A stretch of DNA of 64,000 nt, taken from NCBI GenBank assembly GCA_012845835.1, contig JABAKD010000005.1, positions 345,075-409,074 of the forward strand. Reading direction: 5' to 3'. Shown in pieces: positions 11,519 to 22,397 of this stretch (position 1 is its first letter; each line of letters begins with the position of its first letter). Made by a program: the position numbers and the translations under genes. The notes below the pieces were generated by a model that saw only the letters and a program-made list of their open reading frames with translations, did not search any database and was not told the DNA's origin. The DNA is from Undaria pinnatifida. Taxonomy: Eukaryota > Sar > Phaeophyceae > Laminariales > Alariaceae.

Positions 11519-13483
11519 CCGGGGATATCCCGCGTGAAATATGCAAGCCTTGATGATTTGATGGTAAAAGGGTTGAATGCTTTTGAACGAACAATTTCTG
11601 ACGGTACGGCATTGCGGAACCCCCCAAAATGAAATGGGTTGCAAAAACTATGTGCTTTTCGTCGTACACCTCGGCCAAGGGATTGGTTTCGCTGGTTGTA
11701 GTTCTGCTTTAGGTTGAAGCCAGTTGGTTTCGACGTGTATAGCCCCCGCCAGGTGGATATGGTTTTCAGAGCATCCATGCAGTAGCAATAGGTAATGATC
11801 GACCACATTCGGGGCCCTGGCGTGAGCCACTGCTTTGGGAAGCCTTGAATAGTGGGCGTGAGTCGGTCAATGGCGGGTTGTTAGCTGCTTGGAATGGTTC
11901 GCGCGGGCGTGTTTGCCGTGTTCCTCTACTGCGGCGTGAAAACGTTGTTAGGGAGAGTGAGGCGGTCCTGACGGATGAAGGCGCTGGAGCTGGAAACGCC
12001 TTTTGCAGTATGGGATGGAGTCGAAAGAGAGATCGAGAGTGGTGCCTCTTGGATTATCGAATCATTAACCAAACGGCTGGGGGTCGCCGTTTGTCTTATC
12101 TCATCGGCAATCAAATCGGTGACAGCAAAGTCAAAAATTGTGAGCGTTCGCTTGTTCTACCCTATCTCTGTAAATGCTCGCGACGACAGGAAAAAATACA
12201 GAAGGAATCGCGGCCTGTTGCGCAGATACATTAAGAAAATGCGAGAATGGCCAAGTTGCGCCAAATCTGGTGGTGTCGTTTTGCGGCGGGGGCGAGATCG
12301 ATTTGTCGCAGCAGTGACTTCGGCATTTTCTAGAAAAAACAGTGGAACATACGGTTGCTGGTTTGGGAAGGGAGGAAGTTGAAACGGTCGGAAAGGTTGT
12401 AACAGGCGAACCGAGACTAAACAGTTTCAGAAGCTGATCCCATCAAAACAGCAATGGCTGCGGCAGTCCATGGCGGCGCCCCCTCTCTGGCTACCTCCCC
12501 CACACTGAGCTCGAAAATGGACCAGGCAATATCGAAAAGGGGCTGTTTAGATAGCAAGCTGATTCTTGACAGTCTGGTTTGACAGCTTAACTACAAGCCA
12601 TTCACCGACGAGCCATGTCCGCCGACAGTGAATGTGAAGTATAGCTGCCATCGGCAGGAACCCAGAAGCCTTCCCGGCTTTTGAGCCTGACTCGCCAGAC
12701 AGCCCTTTCCGTGTTGTGTTTCTGGGTTTCGTTTGCTCATTTTCCGGTCGCCCCAATTGAGCGCGGTATGTATTATGATGTATTTTATTTTGCAAATATA
12801 CTGGTGGCATAGGCGATATGAATGGTACTTATGGATGATAGCACTTGGGCCTTTCGTGGTCGCGTCAACAAATATCTCACATGTCTGATGCTATCCAATA
12901 TCACGTACCAGTCCTCCGATCCCCTTGCCGCCTCGGTAAGGCATGCTGCGAGGCATGCCGTAGCAGGCTTGTAGCGGGTGGGGGGGATCTTTCTGGCGGG
13001 TGTAAGGCCGGTCTCACCCTCAATGAGTGAAACCTTCTTGCTGCTGCGTGTGGCCGCGAGCCTTGGGCGTGGCGGAAGAGTTGGGTCGTACGTGGTGCGT
13101 TAGGCATGGTCACTTACATTCGCGCGTCGTTTTCGGCAGCAGCGGCGGAGCAGCAATGCTTAATTGGGATGCTCGTGTGCGGAGGCAGGCGCCACCACGA
13201 GCCACACTACGGCGCAGTCTTGGTTCGAGTGGAGGGAACTGCGCCGGCAGGAGGCTGGATTCGACGAAGAAGGAGGAGGGCGACTGAGCGTTGACGGTCG
13301 GGGAAGAGACGGATTGAACTCTCCCTGAACGAGAAATTTTGTTTTCCGCATCAGCACCGCAAGCTGCGAGGAGCATTTTGTTTTGTGGGGCGGGGGAGAA
13401 GGGCAACCGATTGGAATTGAGCGTCAACGCGAGCAAGTGCAAATTCACGGGCAGAGTGGGCTAAAACGATAAGGTGGCCATGG
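11519..13483. other. Unresolved interval after the sulfotransferase
   Basis: Two overlapping plus frames (11845-12234 and 11975-12382) and a GC-rich block at 12900-13400 with frames on both strands show no recognisable domain, and no splice model links them. The first few hundred bases could be 3' UTR of the sulfotransferase. I see no repeat family here. Confidence 0.35.
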
Positions 13484-13815
13484 AGAACCTGTTTGTTGAT
13501 CCCAACGAAGCGTAGAGGGCTTACCCGTCGAGCTGACGTTAGTGGGGTAGTGGAGTCACCGGTACCAAGACAAGTAAAAGACACAAATATATAGATATAT
13601 ATTACGTTGCTCCTCGCCAAGGTACATCGTCGAGAGAAGACTCACTCGGTAGAAGAAGCACGAGGAGGAGTGGCGGCGAAATACCTAAAATTATTCCACC
13701 ATCCCGATATATCGCTACGATGTAGCCAACTTTTTACTGGAAACCCCTACACAATACTCAACCGTCATAATATCCGCATCATATTCAAGCATACAATCAA
13801 CAGCCTCCCTGCGTC
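13484..13815 (+). repeat. Solo-LTR-like dispersed repeat, copy 1
   Basis: This block matches 35153-35527 in the same orientation. Shared words include TGTTTGTTGATCC at the left, AGTGGGGTAGTGGAGTCACC, GGAGTGGCGGCGAAAT, CGCTACGATGTAGCCAACT and TATCCGCATCATATTC at the right. The left boundary TGTT and the AT-rich right end fit an LTR, but no partner LTR or internal region is next to it, so a solo LTR or another non-autonomous element are both possible. Confidence 0.55.
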
Positions 13816-14590
13816 GTAAATGATACGGTATGATGCTGTATTGTCATATCGTCAGGATAGAACGATTCAATAAAAAATACAGTCAATCATTATCCTCCTA
13901 GTACTACTGTGACAAAAAAGATTGCAGCACCATAGTCCTTGACAAGTATTATATAAATCTAGAGGTACAATTCAGGGACAGTATCCAACATCAATCTTCA
14001 AGAATCTAAGATCTAAGTCGTAAAATACTAAGCCCGGAAACAAAAACCCAAATCCGAAATCCAGACCGAAAGCTCAAATCTGACATTTGAATTCCGAAAA
14101 TCCTAAAACTCAGCCTTCCTTATAAAAGTGTTGTCAGCTCCATAGAACAGGCGTGCCAACAAGTGTGATCGGACAGCAGTCTCAAAACCTAATTTCGAAT
14201 TAGACAAACGCCTCCCGGCTGGGTACATACTAAAAATCCATTCAGATTCCAATTGATCAAATCCAGAGCAAAATAATGTCATACGAGACAACGCAATTGT
14301 GAGAAAGTAATATTTCAAAATTCAAAAAACAGTTACTCGCCTCCATAACTACCATGCACTCTCTGAAGGACTGAAATCCAGCTGATATAAGCAGAATAAT
14401 CCGTCAAAAAACAATTCAAATAATCTCGCCAAAACGTTAGTCGTCCTCGGGTTCAGACGTATCAAACTTGTCGAGTTTGAGACCTTTCTCTTACTTGACG
14501 TGCCATAATCCTCTCGAGTGGTCAAGCGAATCCTTCCCCGCACAAGCGGTAACAGGTGGGCGTGACCCATCATTGCAGGAAGAAAGCTAA
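13816..14590. other. AT-rich interval without recognised gene
   Basis: AT-rich sequence with runs such as CCCAAATCCGAAATCC near 14046. Two minus frames (14103-14318 and 14349-14573) have no recognisable family; they could be decayed transposon coding sequence, but nothing supports a name. Confidence 0.3.
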
Positions 14591-14805
14591 ACGATTCGGC
14601 TCAGCTGGGTCTCATTACGTGGTCAGTTGTGAAAACCATAAACTGATTGCGCAGGGATGACCCCGGGTAGTTTACCAAAAACCGTTGCCGTCCCCAAGTC
14701 CCAAAAAATAACATCTAAACGATTTGACTCAGCTGGGTCTCATTACGGGACTAGTTGAGAAAACCATAAACAGATTACGCAGGGATGACCCCGGGTAGTC
14801 TACCA
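14591..14805 (+). repeat. Two copies of a ~90-bp repeat at the LINE edge
   Basis: The block starting CTCAGCTGGGTCTCATTACG (14598) recurs at about 14730, and both copies end in CAGGGATGACCCCGGGTAGT followed by TACCAAA. Between them is a short CCGTTGCCGTCCCCAAGT word that is also found at 17566, beyond the LINE. The second copy runs straight into LINE coding sequence, which suggests a duplicated 5' end or two stacked truncated copies. Confidence 0.6.
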
Positions 14806-16800
14806 AACGCAGAACATCAAGGACGAGGAAGTTCGATTGCAGCGGGATAGTGCCCTCATCCGCGAGCGGTGGATGAGGTGGTTTCACAAACTTCTCAACA
14901 CCAAGTCGCCGACCCTTGATCCGAGCACTGTGGACAAGCTTGAGCAGTGGGCCCCGTGCAGACCACTGGACGATGTCCCGTCGAGGTACCAAGTAGAGGA
15001 GGCGATCCGTGCGTTGGCGAACCGAAAGGCGGTAGGGCTCGATGGTCTCCCGGCCGAGCTCTTGAAGGTTTGGCCGACGAAGGACAACTGAACACCCTCG
15101 AAACCTTCCACGATATTATCGTCGCTGTGTGGGGGGGGGATGGCGTACCGCAACAATGGAAAGATGCAACGATTAAGGTGCTTCATAAAAACAAAGATCG
15201 GACTAAGTGTGGCAATTTTCGTGGCATCTCCCTCGTGGCTGACGCCGGCAAAGTACTCCTTTAAGTCATCGCGGGTCGCCGGAGTGACTATCGCGAACGC
15301 GAAAACATTGTGCCGGAGAACAGTGTGGGTTCAGACCCCAACGCTCGACGGTTGACATGATGTTCGTAGTATAACGACTGCAGGAACTGGCGCAGAAGAA
15401 GGACACCCCCTTACACATGCGCTTTATCGACATCACCAAACATACGATTCCGTCGACCGAACCCTTCTGTGGGATGTTCTTGCTCGTTTTGGCCACCGAG
15501 AATGCTCGCCGTCATCCGCCAATTCCACGACGGTAAGCAAGCATGCGTGCATCTGGATGATGGAGAGTGCTCGGATAAGTTCGACGTGGGGCAAGGTCTT
15601 AGGCAAGGATGCGTGCTCGCGCTGCTGTGTTTTTCACGGCGGTACTGCGTGTGGCCGAGAAGCGCTTCCTTGCCGATGCAGCCATCACGGACAACATGGT
15701 GCAGCTCCAACGAAAGGAGGAAGGCAAGGAGAAGGGCACTTCACGCACAGCCAAAGTCGACGGACGGAGGGGGAAAGAGGGGATGGAGGTGCAGAGATTG
15801 TGGGGTATGCTGTACGCGGACGATGCGGGCATCGTTTCGCGATCATCAGAAGAACTGGAGAGGATGGTGACGGTGATCGTGACTGCGTGCTCGTCATTCG
15901 GGCTTACAGGATCCGAGGCAAGAACAGAGATAGTGTGCCTGGAAACCAATAGCGGTGGGAAGGTGTCCCTCACATTCAATGCAGCCGGCCAGGTATACAA
16001 ACATACAATCGAGTTTGTGTACTTGGGCGGGGCTATCACCGCAGACAGAGACCTTAGCATTGAAATAACGCGGCGTCTTCAAAGGGCCTGGGCCTGCTTC
16101 CAGTGGTACAAGATGAAAATATATAATCGCCCGGGTGTGCGCTTACGGTTGAAAGTGCGGTTGCTGAAAGCTGAGGTGGTCGAGACACGTTTTCACGATT
16201 GCATGACGTGGAGCCCGAAGAAGCGTGACTATGACAGGCTACGACGGGTTCACCGCTCCATCTCCTCCAATGCCTTGCATAACGGAAACGGAAGCGCGGC
16301 GACCACACCCTATCGTACGCCGACGTTCTTGCCAAGACAGATTCTGAGAGCGTAAAAGCGATAGTGCGCAAACGGAGGATATTGTTTGCTGGATTCGTAG
16401 CACGTATGGGAGAGGAGCGTGTGCCACAGAGGGTGATGTTTGGGGAGTTTGTTGGGGGTAAGGGCTACTCAGGGGGCATGAGAAAGACCGGACGGCTCCT
16501 CTGAAAGATGATATGTCGGTCTTTGGAATGAAATTCAAAGGATGGCGAAAGGCTGCTTAGAAGGCTGGCAGATGGTTTCGACGAGAAGAGGAGGGAGATG
16601 AATTGTTCATGCGGAATTGGTATTAAACGGAGAGACGCAAAGTCGCAGAGCGACGCGCAAAGGCTGCGGCAGCGCCATCCACCGTTGGCATCTCTACGCG
16701 GCCGGGGGGACGGGGGAGGGGGAAAGGGGGGAAAAGGGGGGGGGAGAAGGTGGGGGTCATGCCGAAGAGACTGTAGTCTGGGTTTGGCCATCATCGTCTT
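14802..16800 (+). pseudogene. RTE-like non-LTR retrotransposon, 5'-truncated and frameshifted
   Basis: Fragments in all three plus frames follow the order of a non-LTR reverse transcriptase: ALIRERWMRWFHKLL, then [16 protein letters not shown] (RT block 1), [18 protein letters not shown] (block 2), [19 protein letters not shown] (block 4), [16 protein letters not shown] with the YADD catalytic pair (15792-15840), and EFVYLGGAITADRDLSIEI after it. The longest intact piece is the 248-codon frame 15609-16355. The tail continues as ILFAGFVARMGEERVPQRV (about 16379-16435) with stops at 16502 and 16558. The upstream endonuclease domain is missing. At least four frameshifts make it inactive. The clade (RTE) is assigned from resemblance of the RT blocks. 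Confidence 0.75.
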
Positions 16801-16962
16801 GAAAGTTATGGGCCTTCTAATGGCGGTCGCAAGAAAGCATAAGACCGCCCTGACTTTTTCGCCATGTTGCGCTCTCTCCCCAGTGCCATTGATGATGCAA
16901 TTGATACCCCCTATGAGCCCAATGCCGTCTTTAGCCAGTTCCTAGGGTCTGCTAGTATGACA

Positions 16963-17176
16963 TCTTTCTTTCTTTTCTTTTTCTTTTTGTTCTTTTCTTC
17001 TCTTTTCCTTGCCTTGCTTCCTCTTCTTGTCTTGTTTTTACCTGCTTTTCTTGTCTTTTAATTTTATTTTCTTTCTTTTTTCATTTTTTGTTGTTGTTTC
17101 GCTTTCTTTTCTTTTCTTTCCTTTCCTTTATCTTTTTTTCTTTGCTTTGTTTATTTTTTCCTTTTTTTTTCATCCA
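16963..17176. repeat. CTTTT-rich pyrimidine tract
   Basis: About 210 bases of T and C with scattered G, mostly CTTTT/TTTTC words. It lies 160 bases after the recognisable end of the LINE. Confidence 0.8.
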
Positions 17177-17500
17177 GTTGACTTGCGTCTGTCGTGCGTA
17201 TGCGTCGTGATAGACTTTACGTGTAATATATTCGTGGTAGTCTTTCTTGGATGGCAAGCGGTATAGTCGATTTCTCCAGGCGTCAGTAATGAGACGTATG
17301 CACCGGTATTGACCTGGCACATCGTAGACTGACTCCCGATTTCATTTTCAAATATTTCTGGTCGAGGCATGAATAGCGTCAGCTGTGATATATGCGTGTA
17401 CCATGTTGGGCTGTTTGTGTTTCCCTGGGGTATTTCTCATCTCCAGAGTGACTGGAGCCTGTCCTGTGACCACGAACTTGGTAATGCGAGTTAATGTGAG

Positions 17501-17561
17501 AACAACCACAACAACAACAACAAACACAACAACAACAACAAACACAACAACAACAATCAAA
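17501..17561. repeat. ACA trinucleotide microsatellite
   Basis: Imperfect (CAA)n array with CAC interruptions, followed at once by the CCGTTGCCGTCCCCAAGT word that also occurs at 14685. Confidence 0.85.
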
Positions 17562-17659
17562 AACCGTTGCCGTCCCCAAGTTCCAAAAACCTCAAACTTC
17601 CTGCTCAAATATAATTGTTCAACAGTAGAAACAGGGAACCTAGCGTACTAAATCATGAG

Positions 17660-17890
17660 ATATTCTACCATTCCCCAAACATCAAATGTTCCATCACAAA
17701 ATCTCGGTGAAAGCGAAAGTACCAACTGCAGTCTCCAGTGTGCCTTCCTCAGTGAATTCGTGTTCCTAGACACCGCTCTCACTGCGTTCGCAATGTCCGG
17801 ACGTGTCTGGTTAGCAAGCCACATCAAGCATCCGACCAGCTCGCGATAAAGGCCAGTCTGTTTGAGACCGTCCTCGAGCGGGTTTGTCCT
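17660..17890 (-). pseudogene. Ty1/copia reverse transcriptase fragment
   Basis: The minus strand reads GLYRELVGCLMWLANQTRPD and IANAVRAVSRNTNS, the conserved C-terminal end of copia RT just before RNase H (Y-R-x-x-V-G-x-L-x-W-L-A ... T-R-P-D-I). The same block in the copia element at 35.8-41.4 kb reads FRELIGALLWIALLTRPNIA, so this is another lineage or a diverged copy. No flanking LTRs or other domains are present; it is a remnant. Confidence 0.7.
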
Positions 17891-18606
17891 ACCCGAACTA
17901 ACGCATATATCACCATTCACCGCGAACCCCGCAAAAATATATAAAATCCCGCAATAGGTCACTATATTTCAGACTTGACTCGACAACTGTTTGATGCCGG
18001 TATAGCACGAATTCAACCGCGTGTTTCTTGCTGTTTCAGAGTACCGATAGATCAATGCGCAAACGCCTCGCAACGCGTGATGAGGTTGTCATGTTGAGGG
18101 TCAAGTTATTCCGCATGTTCCTTCCCGGAAGAGCGACATGTAGTATCACACTGTTGCAACGAGTGTTAGACCATGCTGCTACTTGGTAAGCTACCGTGAT
18201 AAAGAAATAACGATCCTTTAAACTGTTCTGCAACCTTGATTAAAACGCGTATATATAGGATACGGTTTCAGGTGAACTCCATAACGAACGCAGGAATGTT
18301 GACTATCTTCGTTTGTACTCAAAATGCTCGTATACTACGTACCTGGTACATGAAATGTTTGTGCACCTAACTGTGAACTATAAAAACCTTATAATCTACC
18401 CCATTCCCCCTGCTCAATATTTTTTGTCCGGCATACAGCAGACACCGCTTACTACAACACTCTGCACACGCACACGATAAGGGCGAGGGGGGTTGAGGGG
18501 GCGATCTAACAAAAGGAGGCTTGAACATGATCAAAATCCTATCATCAATCATTGTCAAGCAAAGCATGTCAGACTAAATTATCATATTCATGATACAGTA
18601 GGCACA
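17891..18606. other. AT-rich interval before the gypsy element
   Basis: No gene or repeat family recognised. It ends with ACCG at 18607-18610, the left target-site duplicate of the gypsy element. Confidence 0.4.
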
Positions 18607-18610
18607 ACCG

Positions 18611-18879
18611 TGAAAAAATACGGCCTCGAAAGGCCTGTAAGTATCCGAATTCGACATCATCTGGATGAGTTTCGTATGATAAGGTTGGCGTTTTATGTTC
18701 GGGAAAGTTAGGAAGTAGGTCGGAGGCACGTGCCTCCGATCTTACAAGCTATCCCGGACTCTGGGGGAAACGAATAAAGCTACGTCTCTACTAAGGACAA
18801 GAAAGTGAGTACTCTCCAAGGACCTGCTCAATTGGCAGACCTGCAGGGGGCACTCTGCGTCCCCACCTATAACATGACA
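18611..18879 (+). repeat. Gypsy element 1, 5' LTR
   Basis: Begins TGAAAAAATACGGCCTCG and ends CATGACA. It includes a palindrome-like GAGGCACGTGCCTCCGAT (18722-18740) with a CACGTG core shared by the other LTRs, and an AATAAAGC word (18774) that could act in polyadenylation. Confidence 0.85.
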
Positions 18880-18881
18880 TG

Positions 18882-18899
18882 TGGCGTCGACGACCTCGA
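18882..18899 (+). promoter_or_regulatory. Gypsy element 1, putative primer binding site
   Basis: TGGCGTCGACGACC begins two bases after the 5' LTR. A TGG at this place pairs with the CCA end of a tRNA primer. The tRNA species was not identified. Confidence 0.5.
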
Positions 18900-19074
18900 T
18901 ATGCTTATGTAGCGGCGTTTCTCTGATCTCTCCGATGTTTGTTTTCGTAGCGATTTTGCTTTTGCTTTCCATCGAACCCACAACCCCTGTTCCTTCTCGG
19001 GTGGCTTCTCAATGGAGGGAGCCCCCTTCCTCCCACAACGGCGACAACAACAGCAGTGCGATGGCAGGGGCCCC

Positions 19075-19277
19075 TCCTGTTGGTCGCCGGGCACGTACCA
19101 CAATGACGACACCTTCCAAGTACGTGCGGACGACACTGCTCTGCCGAGCACACTCCTCGTCTCGGATTTAGGTCCCTCCTGTTGGTAGCTGGGCATGCAC
19201 CACACAGACGATACCTTCCGAGTTCGTGCGGACGACACTGCTCTTCGGAGTACACTCCTCGTCCCGGCCTTTAGTCG
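19075..19277 (+). repeat. 102-bp tandem duplication in gypsy leader
   Basis: TCCTGTTGGT starts a unit at 19075 and again at 19177. Shared words include GTGCGGACGACACTGCTCT and CACTCCTCGTC. The two units differ at several sites. Confidence 0.75.
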
Positions 19278-20439
19278 CACCAGTTCACCACCAGTTGGTC
19301 ATAGACCACTCCGTAGTGAAACTGCCCGAGCCCCACCCATCAGACTTGTTTGCTCCGCGCTCTGCCAGCATGTTGCACAGCACATCTCCGCGAGTTGCCA
19401 GCACAAGCCCCAAGATCGGCCATCGACTTGTACTTTTTTTGCGCTTCGGGGCTCTGAGGCATATATGCACGACACGCCACGGACAAGCATACTTGAATCA
19501 ACCCTTTGAATGACCATCGACGATGACTTCGCTTGCTGGGAGAGCCCATCGACCAGCATACACCTTTGCTGTCGGAGCCAGACCGCCCTTCGCGGAACAC
19601 CCTTGGACTACGGGTGCCATGCTCTAGGAGCTCATGTCGGGGCTCCTTCCTTGTGATCCTACCTGGGAAGGAACAGGCGGTGCTGTTGGAATGTTTGGGC
19701 TTTTTCGTTTGGCGAATTTTCCAGTACACGCATTATCGTATGAATTTCAGTACATACGTCGATCCGTCTTGCGCGTCGGACAAATTGCTGCTCCCTTTCT
19801 GCCGAAAATAGTACAGCTACTAATTTGACGCAGCTCGGACCCCTCTCCGATCTTTCTCGATCAACAGCGTTCCACTACTGTGCGTCACGTAGCTTCAACC
19901 ACCATTATGTTTGCAGAGGTACCAACTACGGCGCAGCATAATGGGCTCGCTGTCAATGCATGCCATTTACCGCCGGATTCTCTGCTGTAGAATTCACTGT
20001 ACAGCAGCCAAGTCGCCTACTTTGCTCCTGCCCATCAACCACATGGCTCGACCCTTCACTGCCCCAGCGTCCACAGGTACAGCACCGCAGCTCTGACACC
20101 CTCCACTGCTGTGCGAGTGCTCCTTGCAAGTTCGATTCGATAGTTTTTTTTTCGTCCTGGCCCCCCGTGACTAGAACTCGAATCTAGTGAACGCTGAAAC
20201 TCTGTGCTGGGTTTTTTGGGCAAGGCTGTTGGCGTGTGCGATGCCCTATATTCCACCATTCATGGGTACGCGGGGACTATAATACCACTTTTTGTGTGGG
20301 CACAGCTGCGACCGTGCGGCACTCTGCAATGCTGTCAACGTAACTGTCCCTTTATCGGTGGGAGTGGGTACGGAATTTTCTTCCAGCTGTCCGGGCGTTA
20401 GGCCGTCTTCCTGGCGGTACATGTGCTGCCCCTCCACAA

Positions 20440-20575
20440 TGCTGCTAGAATAAATGCTGCAAAAAAACATTACAGGGTTCTACAACGCTGCTAGGATAAA
20501 TGCTGCAAATTTTTTTACAGGGTTCCACGATGCTGCTGGGATAAATCCTGCAATTTGTTTTGTAGCTGCCACGAC
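20440..20575 (+). repeat. Short tandem units in gypsy leader (element 1)
   Basis: About three units of 45-60 bases, each with a GCTGCTRGRATAAATGCTGCA-like word and ACAGGGTTC. Element 2 has more units at 62680-62880, so copy number varies between the two elements. Confidence 0.65.
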
Positions 20576-21019
20576 GGATACTGTCAGTTGCAATAAGGTT
20601 CACAGTTGGCGGAGATGCTGAGCACTATACTACTGTAGGCGTAAACGCTACCTTTTTGCTGCTGTCGGTACATGTGTTGCCCTTCACGATAATGCTAGCG
20701 CCTACGCTGGAATTTTTTTCTTCTTATCTGCACATAATCGGACAGCTACTGCCCGTTACAGAGCGCTTACTACAGTTCGCGGAGATACTGCGCTTCACGG
20801 GTTTTAATAGTGCAGTGGGGACCAGCCTGTTTGATGCGGTACCTTTGGGGGCAAACAGCCTTGCTATTCGACTGTGGGCGTACTCATCTTTTCTACAGCT
20901 GGTGTTGGTACTACACTACCCATCTTGGTGCGGTTGAAATTGCCGTTACCTGTTAACACAGCAGAGATACTGCAGCAATCAGTACTACTGTAGGCGCGAC
21001 CGTCCCCCTTTAGTGCGGT

Positions 21020-22080
21020 CGGGGGTAACTACCTTGTTCGGGGGGTTATACTGCCCGCTTTTTATACGGTTGGTGCGCGAACCTATACGGCTGTCCTACC
21101 CCCCCCTACACTACTGTAGGGGGCGATGCTGCCCGTGTTTATACGGTTGGCTGCACGATCGTTCACTGTGCTACCCCCCCCCCTACACTACTGTTGGGGC
21201 AGATGCTGCCCATTTTTTTTACGGTTGGCTGCGCGATCGTTCACTGTGCTACCCCCCTCCCTACACTACTGTTGGGGCGGATGCTGCCCGTTTTTCATAT
21301 GGTTAGTGCGCTATCCTCTACAGTCATACCCCCCCTACACTACTGTGGGGGTAGATTCTGCCCGTGTTTTATACGGTCGGCGTGTTGGGCGACTCGTAGC
21401 CGTGCTTCCCCCCTACACTACACCTAGGGTAAATTCTGCCTGGTTTGGTGCGATGAGTGTCACCGCGTTGGGTGACCTTTCACTGTGCTACCCCCCTACA
21501 CTACACTTAGGTTAAACGCTCCCTGTTTTGCTGCGATGGGTGTCGGCGTGTTGGGCGACCCTTCACTGTGTTTCCACCCCTGCACTACACCTCGGTTAAA
21601 TGCTGCCTGTTTTGGTGCGACTAGTGTCGGCGTGTTGGGTGACCTTTCACTGTGCTACCCCCTTACACTACACTTAGGTTAATGCCGCCTATTTTGGTGC
21701 GATGAGTGTCGGCGTGTTGGGCGACCCTTCACTGTGCAACCCCCTACGCTACACCTAGGTTGAATGCTGCCTGTTTTAGTGCGATGAGTGTCGGCGTGGT
21801 GCGCGTCCCTTCACTGTACTACCCCCTACGCTACACCTAGGTTGAATGCTGCCTGTTTTGGTGCGATGAGCGTCGACGTGTTGGGCAAACCTTCATTGTG
21901 CTCCCCCCTACACTGCATCTGGGGTAAATGCTGCCTGTTTTGGTACGATGAGCGTGAGCGTTTTGGGCGACGCTTTCCTGTGCTACCCCCCCGCCTAGAT
22001 TAAATGATGCCCATTCAAGTGCGATGGGTGCAGACGTACCTTTACTGTGATGCACCCCCTGCACTGCGGTTAGGGTCAGT
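21020..22080 (+). repeat. ~80-bp minisatellite in gypsy leader (element 1)
   Basis: About eleven degenerate units of 73-84 bases, each with CCCCCTACACTAC followed by TGTTGGGG or ACCTAGGTTAAA and then TGCTGCCTGTTTT. Two subfamilies are visible: the first four units end in a TACGGTTGG type and the rest in a GTCGGCGTGTTGGGCGAC type. All frames here are repeat artefacts. Element 2 carries the same array at about 60890-61900. Confidence 0.85.
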
Positions 22081-22397
22081 GCTGCCCATTTTTGGCTGAT
22101 TTTACTGCGGTTCGTGCGGGCGTTACCCGTATACCCTACGGTCAGACTGGGCGCTGCTCTTATGTTGCTGTACTTGTTTTTATACGGGTAGTTGGCGTGG
22201 CTGCTACCATCACTAATGCTGCACGGAGTCGAGGCCCATGTCTTACTATTTGCTGAAACACAGATATACCGCTACTTGCAGCGGGGACACCAAAACAGTA
22301 CATCTGCCTCCATAGCTTCTTTACGCGTCGTTCCCATCCCGCCACCTTCCCCCACACCCCCTCCTTCCGCTGTTCTCCATACAGACAACAAGCAACA

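Noticed and set aside
11845-12382. Two overlapping plus frames after the sulfotransferase
   Set aside because: No recognisable domain or splice model; more likely 3' UTR or intergenic sequence.
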